Positions 1-8,673 of a stretch of 64,000 nucleotides of DNA are shown one piece after another. The notes under the pieces were generated by a model that searched no databases, had not been told where the DNA came from, and saw only the letters and a list, made by a program, of their open reading frames with translations. Numbering within the stretch: position 1 is the first letter of the stretch; the number at the start of each line of letters is the position of its first letter. The translations under genes and the position numbers were made by a program. Source of the stretch: Comamonadaceae bacterium (GTDB taxonomy: Bacteria; Pseudomonadota; Gammaproteobacteria; Burkholderiales; Burkholderiaceae_C); the NCBI GenBank assembly GCA_947450765.1, contig CANFXC010000001.1:124001-188000 (forward strand). Reading direction: 5' to 3'.

Positions 1-737
1 GGATACCAGGAGTGGCCACTGATGCTGGCTTTGGCAAGAGCCTGTGCCACCGTGTCCGTGGCGTCAAGCCATTCAATGTCAGCGCGAGGCAACATCAACG
101 AGGGCAGCAAACGGTCGTCCAATAAGAAGACGTTTTGCACCATCTGGTGTTCATGCTCCTCGATCAGACCGGCGCTCACGCCCTCCTCCAGGCTCGCGGT
201 GATCTCTTCCTCGGTGACGGCCCGACTGGCCGCGTTGTCGACGCGCAGCAACTTCAAAACCGCTTGCGTGCTGAACGACAACAAGCGCACAAACGGCCGC
301 GCAGCGCTGGCCACCCACATCATGGGCCGCGACACAAGGCGCGCCACGGTTTCAGGGTAAAGCTGGCCGATGCGTTTGGGCACCAGCTCGCCAAAAACGA
401 TGGTGACGTAAGTGATGATCACCACCACAATCGCCGTGGCAGAAATATCGGCGGCAGCGATCGAAACGCCCAACGTTTGAAGCCACGCCGACAAGCCGCC
501 ACTGAAGGCCGCCTCGCCGATGATGCCGTTGACCATGCCGATCGAGGTGATTCCCACCTGCACGGAGGACAAAAATTGCGTCGGATTCTCCAGCAAGCCC
601 AACGCCGCCTGCGAGCCTTTGTCGCCCCCTTCAGCGGCCGCTACCAGCCGCGCCTTGCGGCTCGACGCGAGGGCCAACTCCGACATCGCAAAAACCCCAT
701 TGAGAAGGGTCAGCAGAGCTATCAGCAAAATATCCAT
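1..737 (-). CDS. CNNM/CorC-family membrane protein (hemolysin family, UPF0053), C-terminus outside window
   Basis: Reading the minus strand from the ATG at 737 gives MDILLIALLTLLNGVFAMSE, the typical start of CNNM (DUF21) transporter-domain proteins. Further hydrophobic segments follow, then VFGELVPKRIG, a conserved CNNM motif. The next part, to about residue 245, leads towards the CBS and CorC_HlyC domains, which lie off the window. The family is linked to magnesium or cobalt efflux in the inner membrane; the ion here is an inference. The gene is missing from the ORF track because its stop is outside. It is divergent from apaH and nearly touches it: the CATG at 735-738 could hold the start codons of both genes. 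Confidence 0.88.
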   Translation of the reverse strand, partial: MDILLIALLTLLNGVFAMSELALASSRKARLVAAAEGGDKGSQAALGLLENPTQFLSSVQVGITSIGMVNGIIGEAAFSGGLSAWLQTLGVSIAAADISATAIVVVIITYVTIVFGELVPKRIGQLYPETVARLVSRPMMWVASAARPFVRLLSFSTQAVLKLLRVDNAASRAVTEEEITASLEEGVSAGLIEEHEHQMVQNVFLLDDRLLPSLMLPRADIEWLDATDTVAQALAKASISGHSWY

Positions 738-759
738 GAATCCAGACGAGAATAAACAC

Positions 760-1629
760 ATGGCACTTTACTTCATTGGCGACCTTCAGGGCTGCCACGA
801 GCCGTTGCAGCGTCTTTTGCAGCGCATCGATTTCTCACCCAGCCGCGACACGATTTACCTGCTCGGCGACCTTGTCAATCGCGGCCCCGACTCACTGGCT
901 GTGCTGCGAACTGTCATGCAGCTCGGCGACTCGGCGCAAAGTTTGCTCGGCAACCATGACTTGCATTTGCTCACCGTCGGCTATGGCCTGCGCCAGCAGC
1001 ACAAGGGCGACACGCTAGACGCCATCTTGCAGGCGCCAGACCGCGCAGCCTTGCTCGACTGGGTACGCCACAGGCACATGGCCATGCATGTCAAGGGCTG
1101 GCTGATGGTGCATGCTGGCGTGCTACCTCAATGGACAACGGCGCGCACGCTGGCCTTGGCAGTAGAAGTCGAACAAGCCTTGCGAGGCGCTCAGGCTGTT
1201 GAGTTTTTAAGCAGCATGTACGGCAACACGCCGCAGCGTTGGGATGACAAGCTCACAGGCCACGACCGCCTGCGCGTGATCGTCAACGCACTCACACGTT
1301 TGCGCTTTTGTACGCCCGAAGGCGAGATGGAGTTCAAGGCCAAAGGCTCCGCAGATGCCACGCCCGCCGGCTACATGCCTTGGTTCAATGTGCCAGGTCG
1401 GCTGACGGCAGACACACCGATCGCTTTCGGGCATTGGTCAACGGTCGGTTTGGACGCCCCGGAAGGCAAGCCCATCATGCGCCAAAACACCTTGGCGCTG
1501 GACACTGGCTGCGTCTGGGGCAACTGCCTGACGGCGGCCAAACTGAGTGAGGCGCCGGGCAGTGAACCCGGCGCGTTCGAGCTTTTTTCAGTCGCTTGCA
1601 AGGCGATGCAGAAACACAGCGGCCAATAA
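760..1629 (+). CDS. apaH: symmetrical bis(5'-nucleosyl)-tetraphosphatase
   Basis: The protein has 289 residues from MALYFIGDLQG. It hydrolyses diadenosine tetraphosphate to two ADP in the cytoplasm and belongs to the calcineurin-like phosphoesterases. Their metal-binding motifs are visible in order: GDLQGC near residue 7, GDLVNRGPDS near 36 and GNHD near 65. The ORF track extends upstream to 520, but that part is antisense to the CorC-like gene. An in-frame ATG at 736 would give MNPDENKHMALY and is the only reasonable alternative start. The gene ends just before a bidirectional terminator shared with rhlE. Confidence 0.93.
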   Translation: MALYFIGDLQGCHEPLQRLLQRIDFSPSRDTIYLLGDLVNRGPDSLAVLRTVMQLGDSAQSLLGNHDLHLLTVGYGLRQQHKGDTLDAILQAPDRAALLDWVRHRHMAMHVKGWLMVHAGVLPQWTTARTLALAVEVEQALRGAQAVEFLSSMYGNTPQRWDDKLTGHDRLRVIVNALTRLRFCTPEGEMEFKAKGSADATPAGYMPWFNVPGRLTADTPIAFGHWSTVGLDAPEGKPIMRQNTLALDTGCVWGNCLTAAKLSEAPGSEPGAFELFSVACKAMQKHSGQ

Positions 1630-1659
1630 AAAACCCGGCACCGCGAGGAACCGGGTTTT
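1630..1659. terminator. bidirectional intrinsic terminator between apaH and rhlE
   Basis: AAAACCCGG and CCGGGTTTT form a 9-bp stem around a 12-nt loop, with A and T runs on the outer ends. It can act in both directions between the two convergent genes. Confidence 0.8.
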
Positions 1660-1673
1660 GCATCAAGCCTAGA

Positions 1674-3161
1674 TCAGCTTTCTGTGACGGCTGTCTTGAA
1701 CAAGGCTGCGATTTTTTTCTTCGGCTTGATGTTGGCCGACATACCGCGCGGTCCCGCTGATTTGGCGGCCGCTTCCCAAGCTGGCTGAGCTTCAGCCGCC
1801 AAGGTCGACTCATAAGGCTGGTCAAAAAACGGATCACGCGCTGCACTCGACTGCCGCGGTGCATATTCGCGGCGCTCACGCGGCTCGCGTGTTTCACGAC
1901 GCTCGCGCGAAACAGGCTGCTTCACACCCGGCTCATCCGGTTGATCAGTGCCTTCGGCCTCACGGTACATCCGGCGGCCGTCGTTGATGCGACCCTGCTC
2001 GCTGATGCGTGGCCGGTCCTCTTCAAACTCCATCGGCTCCAATTCAATCTTGGTCTTGATGAGCTTTTCAATGTCACCCACCAAGCGTGTGTCGCTCGGT
2101 GCCACAAAGCTCACGGCCAAACCTGACGCGCCAGCACGACCCGTGCGGCCGATGCGGTGCACATAGTCTTCAGCGTTGAAAGGCACGTCGAAATTGAACA
2201 CGGCTGGCACGTCTTTGATGTCGAGGCCACGGGCCGCCACGTCGGTGCACACCAACAAATCGACTTCGCCACTTTTGAAGGCTTCGAGCGCCTTCAAACG
2301 CTCATCTTGGCTCTTATCGCCGTGCAGGGCGGTGGTCTTCAGACCTTCGCGCTCCAACGAGCGGGCCAAGCGCGCGCAGCCGAGCTTGCTGTTGACGAAC
2401 ACGAAGGCTTGCTTCATGCCGCGTGCTTTCAGAATTTGGTGCAAGGCGCGACGCTTGTCGTCGGCGCCAACGCTGTAGAAATGCTGCTCGACAGTCGACG
2501 CGGTGGCGTTCGAACGGGCCACTTCAATAGTGACCGGGTCTTGCAAGTAACTGGAAGCCAGACGCTTGATCTCAGGCGAGAAGGTCGCAGAGAACAACAA
2601 GGTGATGCGCTTTTTCGGCAGGTAACTCAAGATACGCTGCAGGTCGGGCAAAAAGCCGATGTCGAGCATGCGGTCGGCCTCGTCAAGCACAACGTATTCG
2701 ACTTGGTTCAGGACCGCGTTTTTGGCTTCGATGTGGTCCAGCAAACGGCCCGGCGTGGCCACCAGCACTTCAACCCCTTTTTTGAGCTCGGCGGTTTGTG
2801 GCTTCATGTCCATGCCGCCAAACACCACGGCGCTGCGCAGGTTGGTGTACTTGGCGTAGAGCTTGACCTGCTGCGCCACTTGGTCGGCGAGTTCACGGGT
2901 TGGCAACAACACCAACGCGCGCACCGGATGCCGGGCTGGCGAGGTCGAGGCGTTTTCGTGCGCCATCATGCGCTGCAACAGCGGCAATGAAAAAGCCGCT
3001 GTTTTGCCTGTGCCAGTCTGGGCCGCGCCCATGACATCTTTGCCCTGCAAAACGACAGGAATAGCTTGCTCCTGGATCGGAGTCATGGACTCGTAGCCCA
3101 TTTCGGCCACGGCACGCGCCAGTGGTTCAGCCAGATTGAGAGTAGAAAAAGAGGACGTCAT
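1674..3161 (-). CDS. rhlE: DEAD-box ATP-dependent RNA helicase, RhlE group
   Basis: The protein has 495 residues and all core helicase motifs: a Q motif in the first 35 residues, AQTGTGKT at 47-54, PTRELA near 87, TPGR near 136, DEAD at 160-163, SAT at 191-193 and HRIGRTGR near 335. After about residue 390 comes a basic, low-complexity tail rich in RRE/RERR repeats, ending in KPKKKIAALF. Such tails bind RNA in RhlE proteins. The role is unwinding of RNA duplexes in ribosome assembly or RNA decay; this is family knowledge. The gene stands alone, with its terminator at 1630-1659. Confidence 0.93.
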   Translation of the reverse strand: MTSSFSTLNLAEPLARAVAEMGYESMTPIQEQAIPVVLQGKDVMGAAQTGTGKTAAFSLPLLQRMMAHENASTSPARHPVRALVLLPTRELADQVAQQVKLYAKYTNLRSAVVFGGMDMKPQTAELKKGVEVLVATPGRLLDHIEAKNAVLNQVEYVVLDEADRMLDIGFLPDLQRILSYLPKKRITLLFSATFSPEIKRLASSYLQDPVTIEVARSNATASTVEQHFYSVGADDKRRALHQILKARGMKQAFVFVNSKLGCARLARSLEREGLKTTALHGDKSQDERLKALEAFKSGEVDLLVCTDVAARGLDIKDVPAVFNFDVPFNAEDYVHRIGRTGRAGASGLAVSFVAPSDTRLVGDIEKLIKTKIELEPMEFEEDRPRISEQGRINDGRRMYREAEGTDQPDEPGVKQPVSRERRETREPRERREYAPRQSSAARDPFFDQPYESTLAAEAQPAWEAAAKSAGPRGMSANIKPKKKIAALFKTAVTES

Positions 3162-3270
3162 ATTTGGCGCTATTGTCTCATTCCGGCGTGTCCAGACCTG
3201 CGACCGGCCAGAAGCCCTGTTTTTGCCTCTGCGACAGGAACCTTCTGAGCGTGCAGAATATCTGAGATAA

Positions 3271-3966
3271 ATGGTCTATTCAATTCACGTCCCTCCCCTC
3301 TTTCAGTTCAGCCGCGCCCGACTTTTGGGTGGCGTACTGATCTTGCTCGCACTGCTGAGCGGCTGCGCCTCGCCGATCACCGCGCGGGTCAGCAGCTTTC
3401 AGCAATGGCCAACAGATGTGGTTGGCGCCAATTTTGGCTTTCTGGCACCGGCCGACCACACCCGGGAGTTGGAGCAGGCGTCTTACGCTGGTCTTGTGGC
3501 CACCGAACTCGCCAAACAAGGCCTGCAAGCAGCAGCCAGTGGTCAGCCGGTGCGGATTTTGATCGACATGAGCGTCAGCAGCCAACTTGAAAATCGCAGC
3601 TATTCAAGGCCGGTCTACCAAGACCAGTACGTTTACCGCCCAGGTTTTCGAGACGCAGCCGGTCGGATGTATCCCGGCTATTGGATGCCCGACCCTTTTG
3701 GTCCGCGCTATGTTGGCAACCAGCAGTTGATGGAGACGATTCAGGTCAGCAGCTTGCGTCTGCGCTTGCTAGACACACAAGGGCCTGCTGGCAGTTCACC
3801 GCGTACCGTCTTCGAATCAAACGCAACACACGAAGGTCGTCCAAGCCCCTTGCCATCTGTAGTGCCGTATCTGGTTCGAGCGGTTTTTGAAGGCTTTCCG
3901 GGTGCCAATGGACGCGTTCAGGTGGTTCGTTTCAAGGCGGACACCGGCGAGGTGATCCGGAAATAA
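3271..3966 (+). CDS. lipoprotein, DUF4136-like
   Basis: The protein has 231 residues. Its N-terminus has a hydrophobic stretch ending in the lipobox LLSGC, so it should be lipidated at Cys32 and anchored in a membrane facing the periplasm. The body (SSFQQWP, a middle Tyr/Arg-rich segment, and a C-terminal part that ends in TGEVIRK) resembles DUF4136 lipoproteins of Burkholderiales. The function is unknown. It is divergent from rhlE, with 109 bp between them in which I see no clear promoter. Confidence 0.75.
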   Translation: MVYSIHVPPLFQFSRARLLGGVLILLALLSGCASPITARVSSFQQWPTDVVGANFGFLAPADHTRELEQASYAGLVATELAKQGLQAAASGQPVRILIDMSVSSQLENRSYSRPVYQDQYVYRPGFRDAAGRMYPGYWMPDPFGPRYVGNQQLMETIQVSSLRLRLLDTQGPAGSSPRTVFESNATHEGRPSPLPSVVPYLVRAVFEGFPGANGRVQVVRFKADTGEVIRK

Positions 3967-3988
3967 GCACCCAAACGAGCTAAGCGGC

Positions 3989-4234
3989 CTAGTGAGGTGG
4001 CTCGAAATAATCCAACATCTTAAGCACCAACTGATCTACGGTCGGGTCATGCAGTGCGCTGGCTTGTGTCAGTTTTTGGCGGGCGTAACCGGCGTCGCCC
4101 AGCATCATGGCTTCATGCACACAGATGCCGCGCGCCGCCATCTCCAGCGTGAAAGCGTGCAGCAATTCGCAAGGCCAATAATGCAAGGGTCGATCACGGG
4201 GGCTTGCGTTTGCAGGTGAAGACTGATGCAGCAT
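3989..4234 (-). CDS. small hypothetical protein
   Basis: This 81-residue ORF is in the same direction as dcd and 64 bp downstream of it. It contains HYWPCELLHAFTLEMAARG and ends in MLDYFEPPH. The composition looks like a folded helical protein and not like a shadow ORF, but I do not recognise a family. An in-frame stop lies four codons upstream of the ATG, so the start cannot be earlier. The gene converges on the DUF4136-like gene with a 22-bp gap. Confidence 0.5.
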   Translation of the reverse strand: MLHQSSPANASPRDRPLHYWPCELLHAFTLEMAARGICVHEAMMLGDAGYARQKLTQASALHDPTVDQLVLKMLDYFEPPH

Positions 4235-4298
4235 TCGCCCATGCTAGGCGGCAGGCTTGCCAGCGCCTTCAGCCGCCAGCGCGCCGCACTGTAGGAAT

Positions 4299-4874
4299 TT
4301 ACGCTTTGGGCAGCGTGACGCCGGTTTGACCTTGGTACTTGCCGCCGCGGTCTTTGTAGGAAACTTCGCAAACGTCGTCCGGGTCGCTCTCAAAGAACAA
4401 GACCTGCGCGCAGCCTTCACCGGCATAAATGCGCGCTGGCAGAGGCGTGGTGTTAGAGAATTCCAACGTCACATAGCCTTCCCACTCAGGTTCAAAAGGC
4501 GTCACGTTAACGATGATGCCGCAACGCGCATAGGTACTTTTGCCGAGGCAAATGGTCAGCACGTTGCGCGGGATACGGAAATACTCCAGCGTGCGCGCCA
4601 ACGCAAAACTGTTGGGCGGGATGATGCAACTGTCGCCATGGAAATCGACAAAGCTTTTTTCATCGAAGTTTTTCGGGTCCACCACGGTGCTGTGGATGTT
4701 GGTGAACACCTTGAACTCGGGCGCACAGCGAATGTCGTAGCCGTAGCTGCTGGTGCCGTAGCTGATGATCTTCTGGCCGTCGGCTGCTTGCCGAATTTGA
4801 CCGGGCTCGAACGGCTCGATCATGCCGGTTGATTCGGCCATACGGCGTATCCATTTGTCGCTCTTGATGCTCAT
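4299..4874 (-). CDS. dcd: dCTP deaminase
   Basis: The protein has 191 residues when started at [12 protein letters not shown], and matches the usual length of about 188-193. It deaminates dCTP to dUTP, feeding thymidylate synthesis. Family signatures seen are [12 protein letters not shown], the KSTYARCGI segment, and the nucleotide-binding loop with [12 protein letters not shown]. The catalytic Glu of the family lies in the last of these. The ORF track starts 21 codons earlier, but that extension is not conserved in the family. guaD lies 59 bp upstream on the same strand. Confidence 0.93.
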   Translation of the reverse strand: MSIKSDKWIRRMAESTGMIEPFEPGQIRQAADGQKIISYGTSSYGYDIRCAPEFKVFTNIHSTVVDPKNFDEKSFVDFHGDSCIIPPNSFALARTLEYFRIPRNVLTICLGKSTYARCGIIVNVTPFEPEWEGYVTLEFSNTTPLPARIYAGEGCAQVLFFESDPDDVCEVSYKDRGGKYQGQTGVTLPKA

Positions 4875-4933
4875 GGTGGGGTGCTCGCGTCGGAAGATCG
4901 TTGATGAGCCGCCATTGTAGGCAACCCAAACCT

Positions 4934-6217
4934 TCAACCCGCCTGAGATATCACCGTTTTCTCGATCAGCCGATCGTCACCCAGCACGATCATCGCAAAC
5001 AACAGCTCGTCCAAACTGTTGGCTTGCGCTGTCTTGCGCGCCAGCAGCGGCGTGGCGCTTGGGTTGAGAACCACAAAGTCAGCCTCGCAGCCAGGTTGTA
5101 AATTTCCCACCACACCGGCCAGCCCGAGCGCTTGGGCGGCGCCCGCCGTGTGCTGCCACCACAGCTGCTGCGGCTTGAGTGACAAGCCGGTCTTGGTTTG
5201 CCCTTCGCGGCCGACGTAATAAGCCGCCAGCATGGTGTGAAACGGGCTGAAACTGGTGCCACCACCGACGTCGCTGGCCAAGCCATACGCAAAGCCGACG
5301 CGGTCGGCGCCAGCGTAGTCAAAAAAGCCACTGCCCAAAAACAGATTGCTGGTCGGACTGATGGCCGCCGCCGCACCGCTGCTGCGCATCAGCGCGCGGT
5401 CGTCGTCGTCGAAGTGAATGCAGTGCGCATAAACGCTGCGTGAGCGGAGCAAACCGAATTGCTCATACACCGCCAAGTAGCTGCGCGCCGCCGGGTACAG
5501 CGAACGCACCCAAGCAATCTCTTCGCGATTTTCAGCCACGTGCGACTGCACCCAGACGTCCGGGTATTGAGCCGCCAGCACACCCGCGCCACGCAGTTGC
5601 GCGTCGCTGCAACTCGGTGCAAAACGCGGCGTGATGGCATAGCCCAACCGGTCTTGGCCGTGCCAGCGCTGAATCAAGGCCTCAGTGTCGATCAAGCTTT
5701 GTTCAGTCTCATCGCGCACACCATCGGGCGAGTTCCGGTCCATCAGGCACTTGCCGGTGATGAGCCGCAACTGCCGTTGTTGTGCCTCTTCAAACAAGGC
5801 GTTGACCGAACTCGGGTGCGAGGTGGCGAAGGTCAGCGCGGTGGTGACGCCGTTTCTCAACAGTTCATCGATGAAAAAATGCGCTACTTCAGCAGCATGC
5901 GCCGGGTCACTGAAGCGGGTTTCCTGCGGAAAGGTGTAGTTTTCCAGCCAAGGCAACAAGCCATCAGCAGGCGATCCAATGACGTCGACCTGCGGGTAAT
6001 GAATGTGCATGTCGACAAAGCCTGGCGCGATGATGCGGCCGGGCAAATGTTCAATCTTCAGGTGCGCATAAAGAGGCGCTAACTCGCGCCATGGCCCAAC
6101 CGCCTCGACCCGTTGCCGGCCGCTGGCGTCAGCCGCCACGACCAGCAAACCGTCGGCCTCGTAAACGGCAGAGTGGTCAGCGGCAAAACGAAGAATGGCG
6201 GCGCGGTAAGCTTTCAT
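4934..6217 (-). CDS. guaD: guanine deaminase
   Basis: The protein has 427 residues from [11 protein letters not shown]. It converts guanine to xanthine plus ammonia and belongs to the amidohydrolase superfamily. Zinc ligands are visible as HIH at 71-73, the His of QSHVAEN, the His residues of YAHCIH and the Asp of [18 protein letters not shown] is characteristic of GuaD. I moved the start 11 codons in from the ORF-track start to reach the family N-terminus. Downstream of queD on the same strand (54 bp), it supplies xanthine to XdhAB encoded about 10 kb away. Regulation is not evident. Confidence 0.92.
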   Translation of the reverse strand: MKAYRAAILRFAADHSAVYEADGLLVVAADASGRQRVEAVGPWRELAPLYAHLKIEHLPGRIIAPGFVDMHIHYPQVDVIGSPADGLLPWLENYTFPQETRFSDPAHAAEVAHFFIDELLRNGVTTALTFATSHPSSVNALFEEAQQRQLRLITGKCLMDRNSPDGVRDETEQSLIDTEALIQRWHGQDRLGYAITPRFAPSCSDAQLRGAGVLAAQYPDVWVQSHVAENREEIAWVRSLYPAARSYLAVYEQFGLLRSRSVYAHCIHFDDDDRALMRSSGAAAAISPTSNLFLGSGFFDYAGADRVGFAYGLASDVGGGTSFSPFHTMLAAYYVGREGQTKTGLSLKPQQLWWQHTAGAAQALGLAGVVGNLQPGCEADFVVLNPSATPLLARKTAQANSLDELLFAMIVLGDDRLIEKTVISQAG

Positions 6218-6271
6218 ACGGCAAGCGTAACGCAGCAGCACGGCCCGCACATACGGTGCGCCGCATGAGGA

Positions 6272-6658
6272 CTATTTCACAGCAGGCGTTGCGCGCAAAG
6301 TGCAGCTGTCACCGATCGAGTCGCGCCAGACCCGCACCGACGACAACTGCGGCAAGCTTGGCTGCAAGGCGCGCCAAATAAAGGCGCACAAATTCTCCAG
6401 CGTCGCCGGGCCCAAGCCGGCCACATCGTCCAGCATGCGGTGGTCCAGCTGCGGCCGCAGTTGCTCAACCGCGAGGCGAACAAAACCGAGGTCGACCACC
6501 ATGCCAGTCACCGGGTCGGGCTGGCCCGACACCGTGGCTTCGGCGTAATAAGTGTGGCCGTGGATGCGGCGGCTGCTGTCGGCTTCAATCTCGCGATTCA
6601 GCGTGTGGGCAGCGTCAAAGAAAAACTTTTGGCTGATCTCGAAGTTGTCGTAGTTCAT
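6272..6658 (-). CDS. queD: 6-pyruvoyl tetrahydropterin synthase/QueD-family protein with altered active site
   Basis: The protein has 128 residues from MNYDNFEIS, chosen because ATGA at 6655-6658 overlaps the queE stop. QueD makes 6-carboxy-5,6,7,8-tetrahydropterin from dihydroneopterin triphosphate, the step before QueE in 7-deazaguanine synthesis. Zinc-ligand histidines are present (H18, then H33 and H35 in RIHGH). However, the catalytic Cys of the QueD motif CxxxHGH is Ser29 here (SRRIHGH), and the C-terminal catalytic Glu region reads VWRDSIG. Context still supports the QueD step. The symbol rests on position more than on active-site identity. Confidence 0.8.
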   Translation of the reverse strand: MNYDNFEISQKFFFDAAHTLNREIEADSSRRIHGHTYYAEATVSGQPDPVTGMVVDLGFVRLAVEQLRPQLDHRMLDDVAGLGPATLENLCAFIWRALQPSLPQLSSVRVWRDSIGDSCTLRATPAVK

Positions 6659-7290
6659 CGGATTCCCGTGATCTTGTGGGTCTGCAAACTCAGTCGCCAA
6701 GCTGGCCGCTGCTTGCACAGCGCAATGCAGTCCTGCAAGTTGTGATCCCGCAGAACGTTGTCCATGGGTTGTAAATAACGGTGCGTGAAATGCGCGGCTT
6801 CGAGTTCCGCCAAGTTGAGCAGAGGCTGTGGCCAGACAACTTTGAGCTCATGGCCTTCGCGCTGCAACCAAGCAGCGCCGGTCTTAGGACTGACGCAAAT
6901 CCAGTCGATGCCTGCGGGCGCGACCAGCGTGCCGTTGGTCTCCACAGCGATCTGAAAACCACGCGCGTGCAGCGCGGCAATCAGCGCGTCATCGACTTGC
7001 AGCAAGGGTTCACCGCCAGTCAGCACGACAAAACGGTGCGCGGTGTCGCTCGCCGGCCATTGCACTTCGATCTGTTGGGCCAGTGCATCAGCGGACGAAA
7101 ACTTGCCGCCCAGTGTGCCGTCGGTGCCGACAAAATCGGTGTCGCAAAACTGGCAAACCGCGGTCGATCGGTCTTGTTCGCGTCCTGTCCAAAGGTTGCA
7201 GCCAGCAAAACGGCAGAACACAGCCGGACGGCCTGCATTGGCGCCCTCGCCTTGCAAGGTGTAAAAAATTTCTTTGACCTGATAGCTCAT
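6655..7290 (-). CDS. queE: 7-carboxy-7-deazaguanine synthase
   Basis: The protein has 211 residues. It is a radical SAM enzyme that rearranges 6-carboxytetrahydropterin to 7-carboxy-7-deazaguanine for queuosine. The cluster cysteines are C31, C46 and C49, giving the long CX14CX2C spacing known from the Burkholderia enzyme instead of the usual CX3CX2C. FYTLQGEGANAGRPAVF is the substrate/SAM-region signature, and LTGGEPLLQ is the radical SAM GGE motif. It is translationally coupled to queD by ATGA. Its Shine-Dalgarno sequence is buried in a hairpin (see the leader entry). Confidence 0.93.
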   Translation of the reverse strand: MSYQVKEIFYTLQGEGANAGRPAVFCRFAGCNLWTGREQDRSTAVCQFCDTDFVGTDGTLGGKFSSADALAQQIEVQWPASDTAHRFVVLTGGEPLLQVDDALIAALHARGFQIAVETNGTLVAPAGIDWICVSPKTGAAWLQREGHELKVVWPQPLLNLAELEAAHFTHRYLQPMDNVLRDHNLQDCIALCKQRPAWRLSLQTHKITGIR

Positions 7291-7360
7291 ACGGCGCTCC
7301 GGATAACTGCCGGAGCCGTGAGGTTTTTATACATGGTAGTCCTCTACATGGCCCCGGTGA
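7291..7360 (-). promoter_or_regulatory. structured queE leader with Shine-Dalgarno-sequestering hairpin, candidate riboswitch
   Basis: On the minus strand, directly before the queE ATG, ACGGCTCCGG and CCGGAGCGCCGT form a 10-bp hairpin with a 2-nt bulge and a 7-nt loop. The only plausible ribosome site, GGAG six bases before ATG, lies in its 3' arm. Just upstream, CATGTAG AGGA CTACCATG forms a second hairpin. Its AGG loop can pair with CCT after the A-rich linker TATAAAAA, giving an H-type pseudoknot. A7-like linkers and compact pseudoknots occur in preQ1 riboswitches, but I cannot match it to a known preQ1 class. Confidence 0.45.
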
Positions 7361-7404
7361 AGCAAAAATCCTCAGCGCCGGGACGCCGCTAAGGGATTCG
7401 TATT

Positions 7405-8673
7405 CTAACGGTCAGGCGTCAACGCGGACACTGCATCTGGTTGCACCGGATAGACCCGCCGCATCCAGCCGAAAACGGCGGCACCGACCAACAAGCTGGC
7501 CATGGCGATCTGCAGCGACAAGCTAAAGGTCTCGCCGGGCGTGCGGTCGCCGTGCATCAAAAAGGCCACCATCGGCGGGCCCAGGATCTGCCCCACGCTG
7601 TAGGTGGCGGTCATCAAACCCATGAAACTGGCGGCAGCGGCGGGCCGCAGTCGACGCACTTCTTGCAACGCAAAAAACGTGTTTGCCGTGAACGGCAGGC
7701 CCAGCAACAAACTGCCCAAGGCAAAGCCGAGCAAGCTCGGGCTCCACAAACTGATGCCGATGCCAAACGCCTGAACCAGATAGCCGGACAGCAACAAGCC
7801 GCGGAAGTCGCTGCCTGGTCGGACGCGCGTGGCCAGCCAAGCGCCGGTCATCACGCCCGCGCCAAAGATCGGCCAAAACAGATCCAGCCAATGCGATCCC
7901 GGCAAGGCCGCGCGCGCAATCACCGGCAAAAAAGTCGCGGTGATGATGTAGCCAAAACCAGCGATGCCATAGCTCAGCGTGAGCCAGACCATTTCAAACG
8001 AACCGTGACCGACGTTGACTGCGGCTGACGGTTCGCCAGCCGCTTTTTTAACCAGCGGCAGCAAGCGTTCGTCGTGGCCGCTGAGGCGGGGCCAGACCAG
8101 CGCTGTCAGCACGCAGGCCAGCAGCCCAAAAATCAGCCAGCCGGTGGCGGCCGTCCATTGCCACGCCAACATGCCACTGGCAAACAGACCGCTGAGCACA
8201 ATGCCGGCCCCCGGCCCCATGTAAATAAAGCCGCCCATGCTGGGGAAGCCAAGCCTCGCCAGCTGCGACAAGCACCAGCCCGAAGTGAAGACAAACACCA
8301 CGCCGCTGGTGACGCCGGCCAGAAAACGCAGCAGCGGCCAAGCCGACGCATTCGAGCCCACCATCGCCAGCGTCAGCACCGCGGTCGTCAGCAAACCGCC
8401 GCGAATCAATTGCGTGAACGCCAGTGACGGCAGGCGCGGAAAACGCGCCCACAACCACGGCTGCGCCATGCACAGCAGCGCACCCACCAGATAGCCAAGG
8501 TAGTTGGCGCTGGCCAACCAACTGGCCGCCGGCAGATCGATCACGCCATCGTTCAACATCATCGGCAACAGCGGCGTGAAGGCAAAGCGGCCAATGCCCA
8601 TGGCCACGCCCAACGACACCATGCCCGCCAGCGCGATGGTCCAAGGGTTAGCGGAAAGTCGCAAAGCTTTCAT
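7405..8673 (-). CDS. MFS transporter, YbfB/YjiJ family
   Basis: The protein has 422 residues with about 12 hydrophobic segments. The N-terminus GMVSLGVAMGIGRFAFTPLLPMM is the hallmark of the YbfB/YjiJ group of major facilitator carriers. Substrates of this group are largely unknown. Its ATG lies inside the end of the adenine deaminase gene (26-bp overlap, different frame), so the two are co-transcribed and probably translationally coupled. This suggests export or uptake of a purine-related compound; that is inference only. Confidence 0.82.
   Translation of the reverse strand: MKALRLSANPWTIALAGMVSLGVAMGIGRFAFTPLLPMMLNDGVIDLPAASWLASANYLGYLVGALLCMAQPWLWARFPRLPSLAFTQLIRGGLLTTAVLTLAMVGSNASAWPLLRFLAGVTSGVVFVFTSGWCLSQLARLGFPSMGGFIYMGPGAGIVLSGLFASGMLAWQWTAATGWLIFGLLACVLTALVWPRLSGHDERLLPLVKKAAGEPSAAVNVGHGSFEMVWLTLSYGIAGFGYIITATFLPVIARAALPGSHWLDLFWPIFGAGVMTGAWLATRVRPGSDFRGLLLSGYLVQAFGIGISLWSPSLLGFALGSLLLGLPFTANTFFALQEVRRLRPAAAASFMGLMTATYSVGQILGPPMVAFLMHGDRTPGETFSLSLQIAMASLLVGAAVFGWMRRVYPVQPDAVSALTPDR

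Noticed and set aside
2157-2990. 277-residue plus-strand ORF
   Set aside because: It is antisense to the rhlE helicase core.
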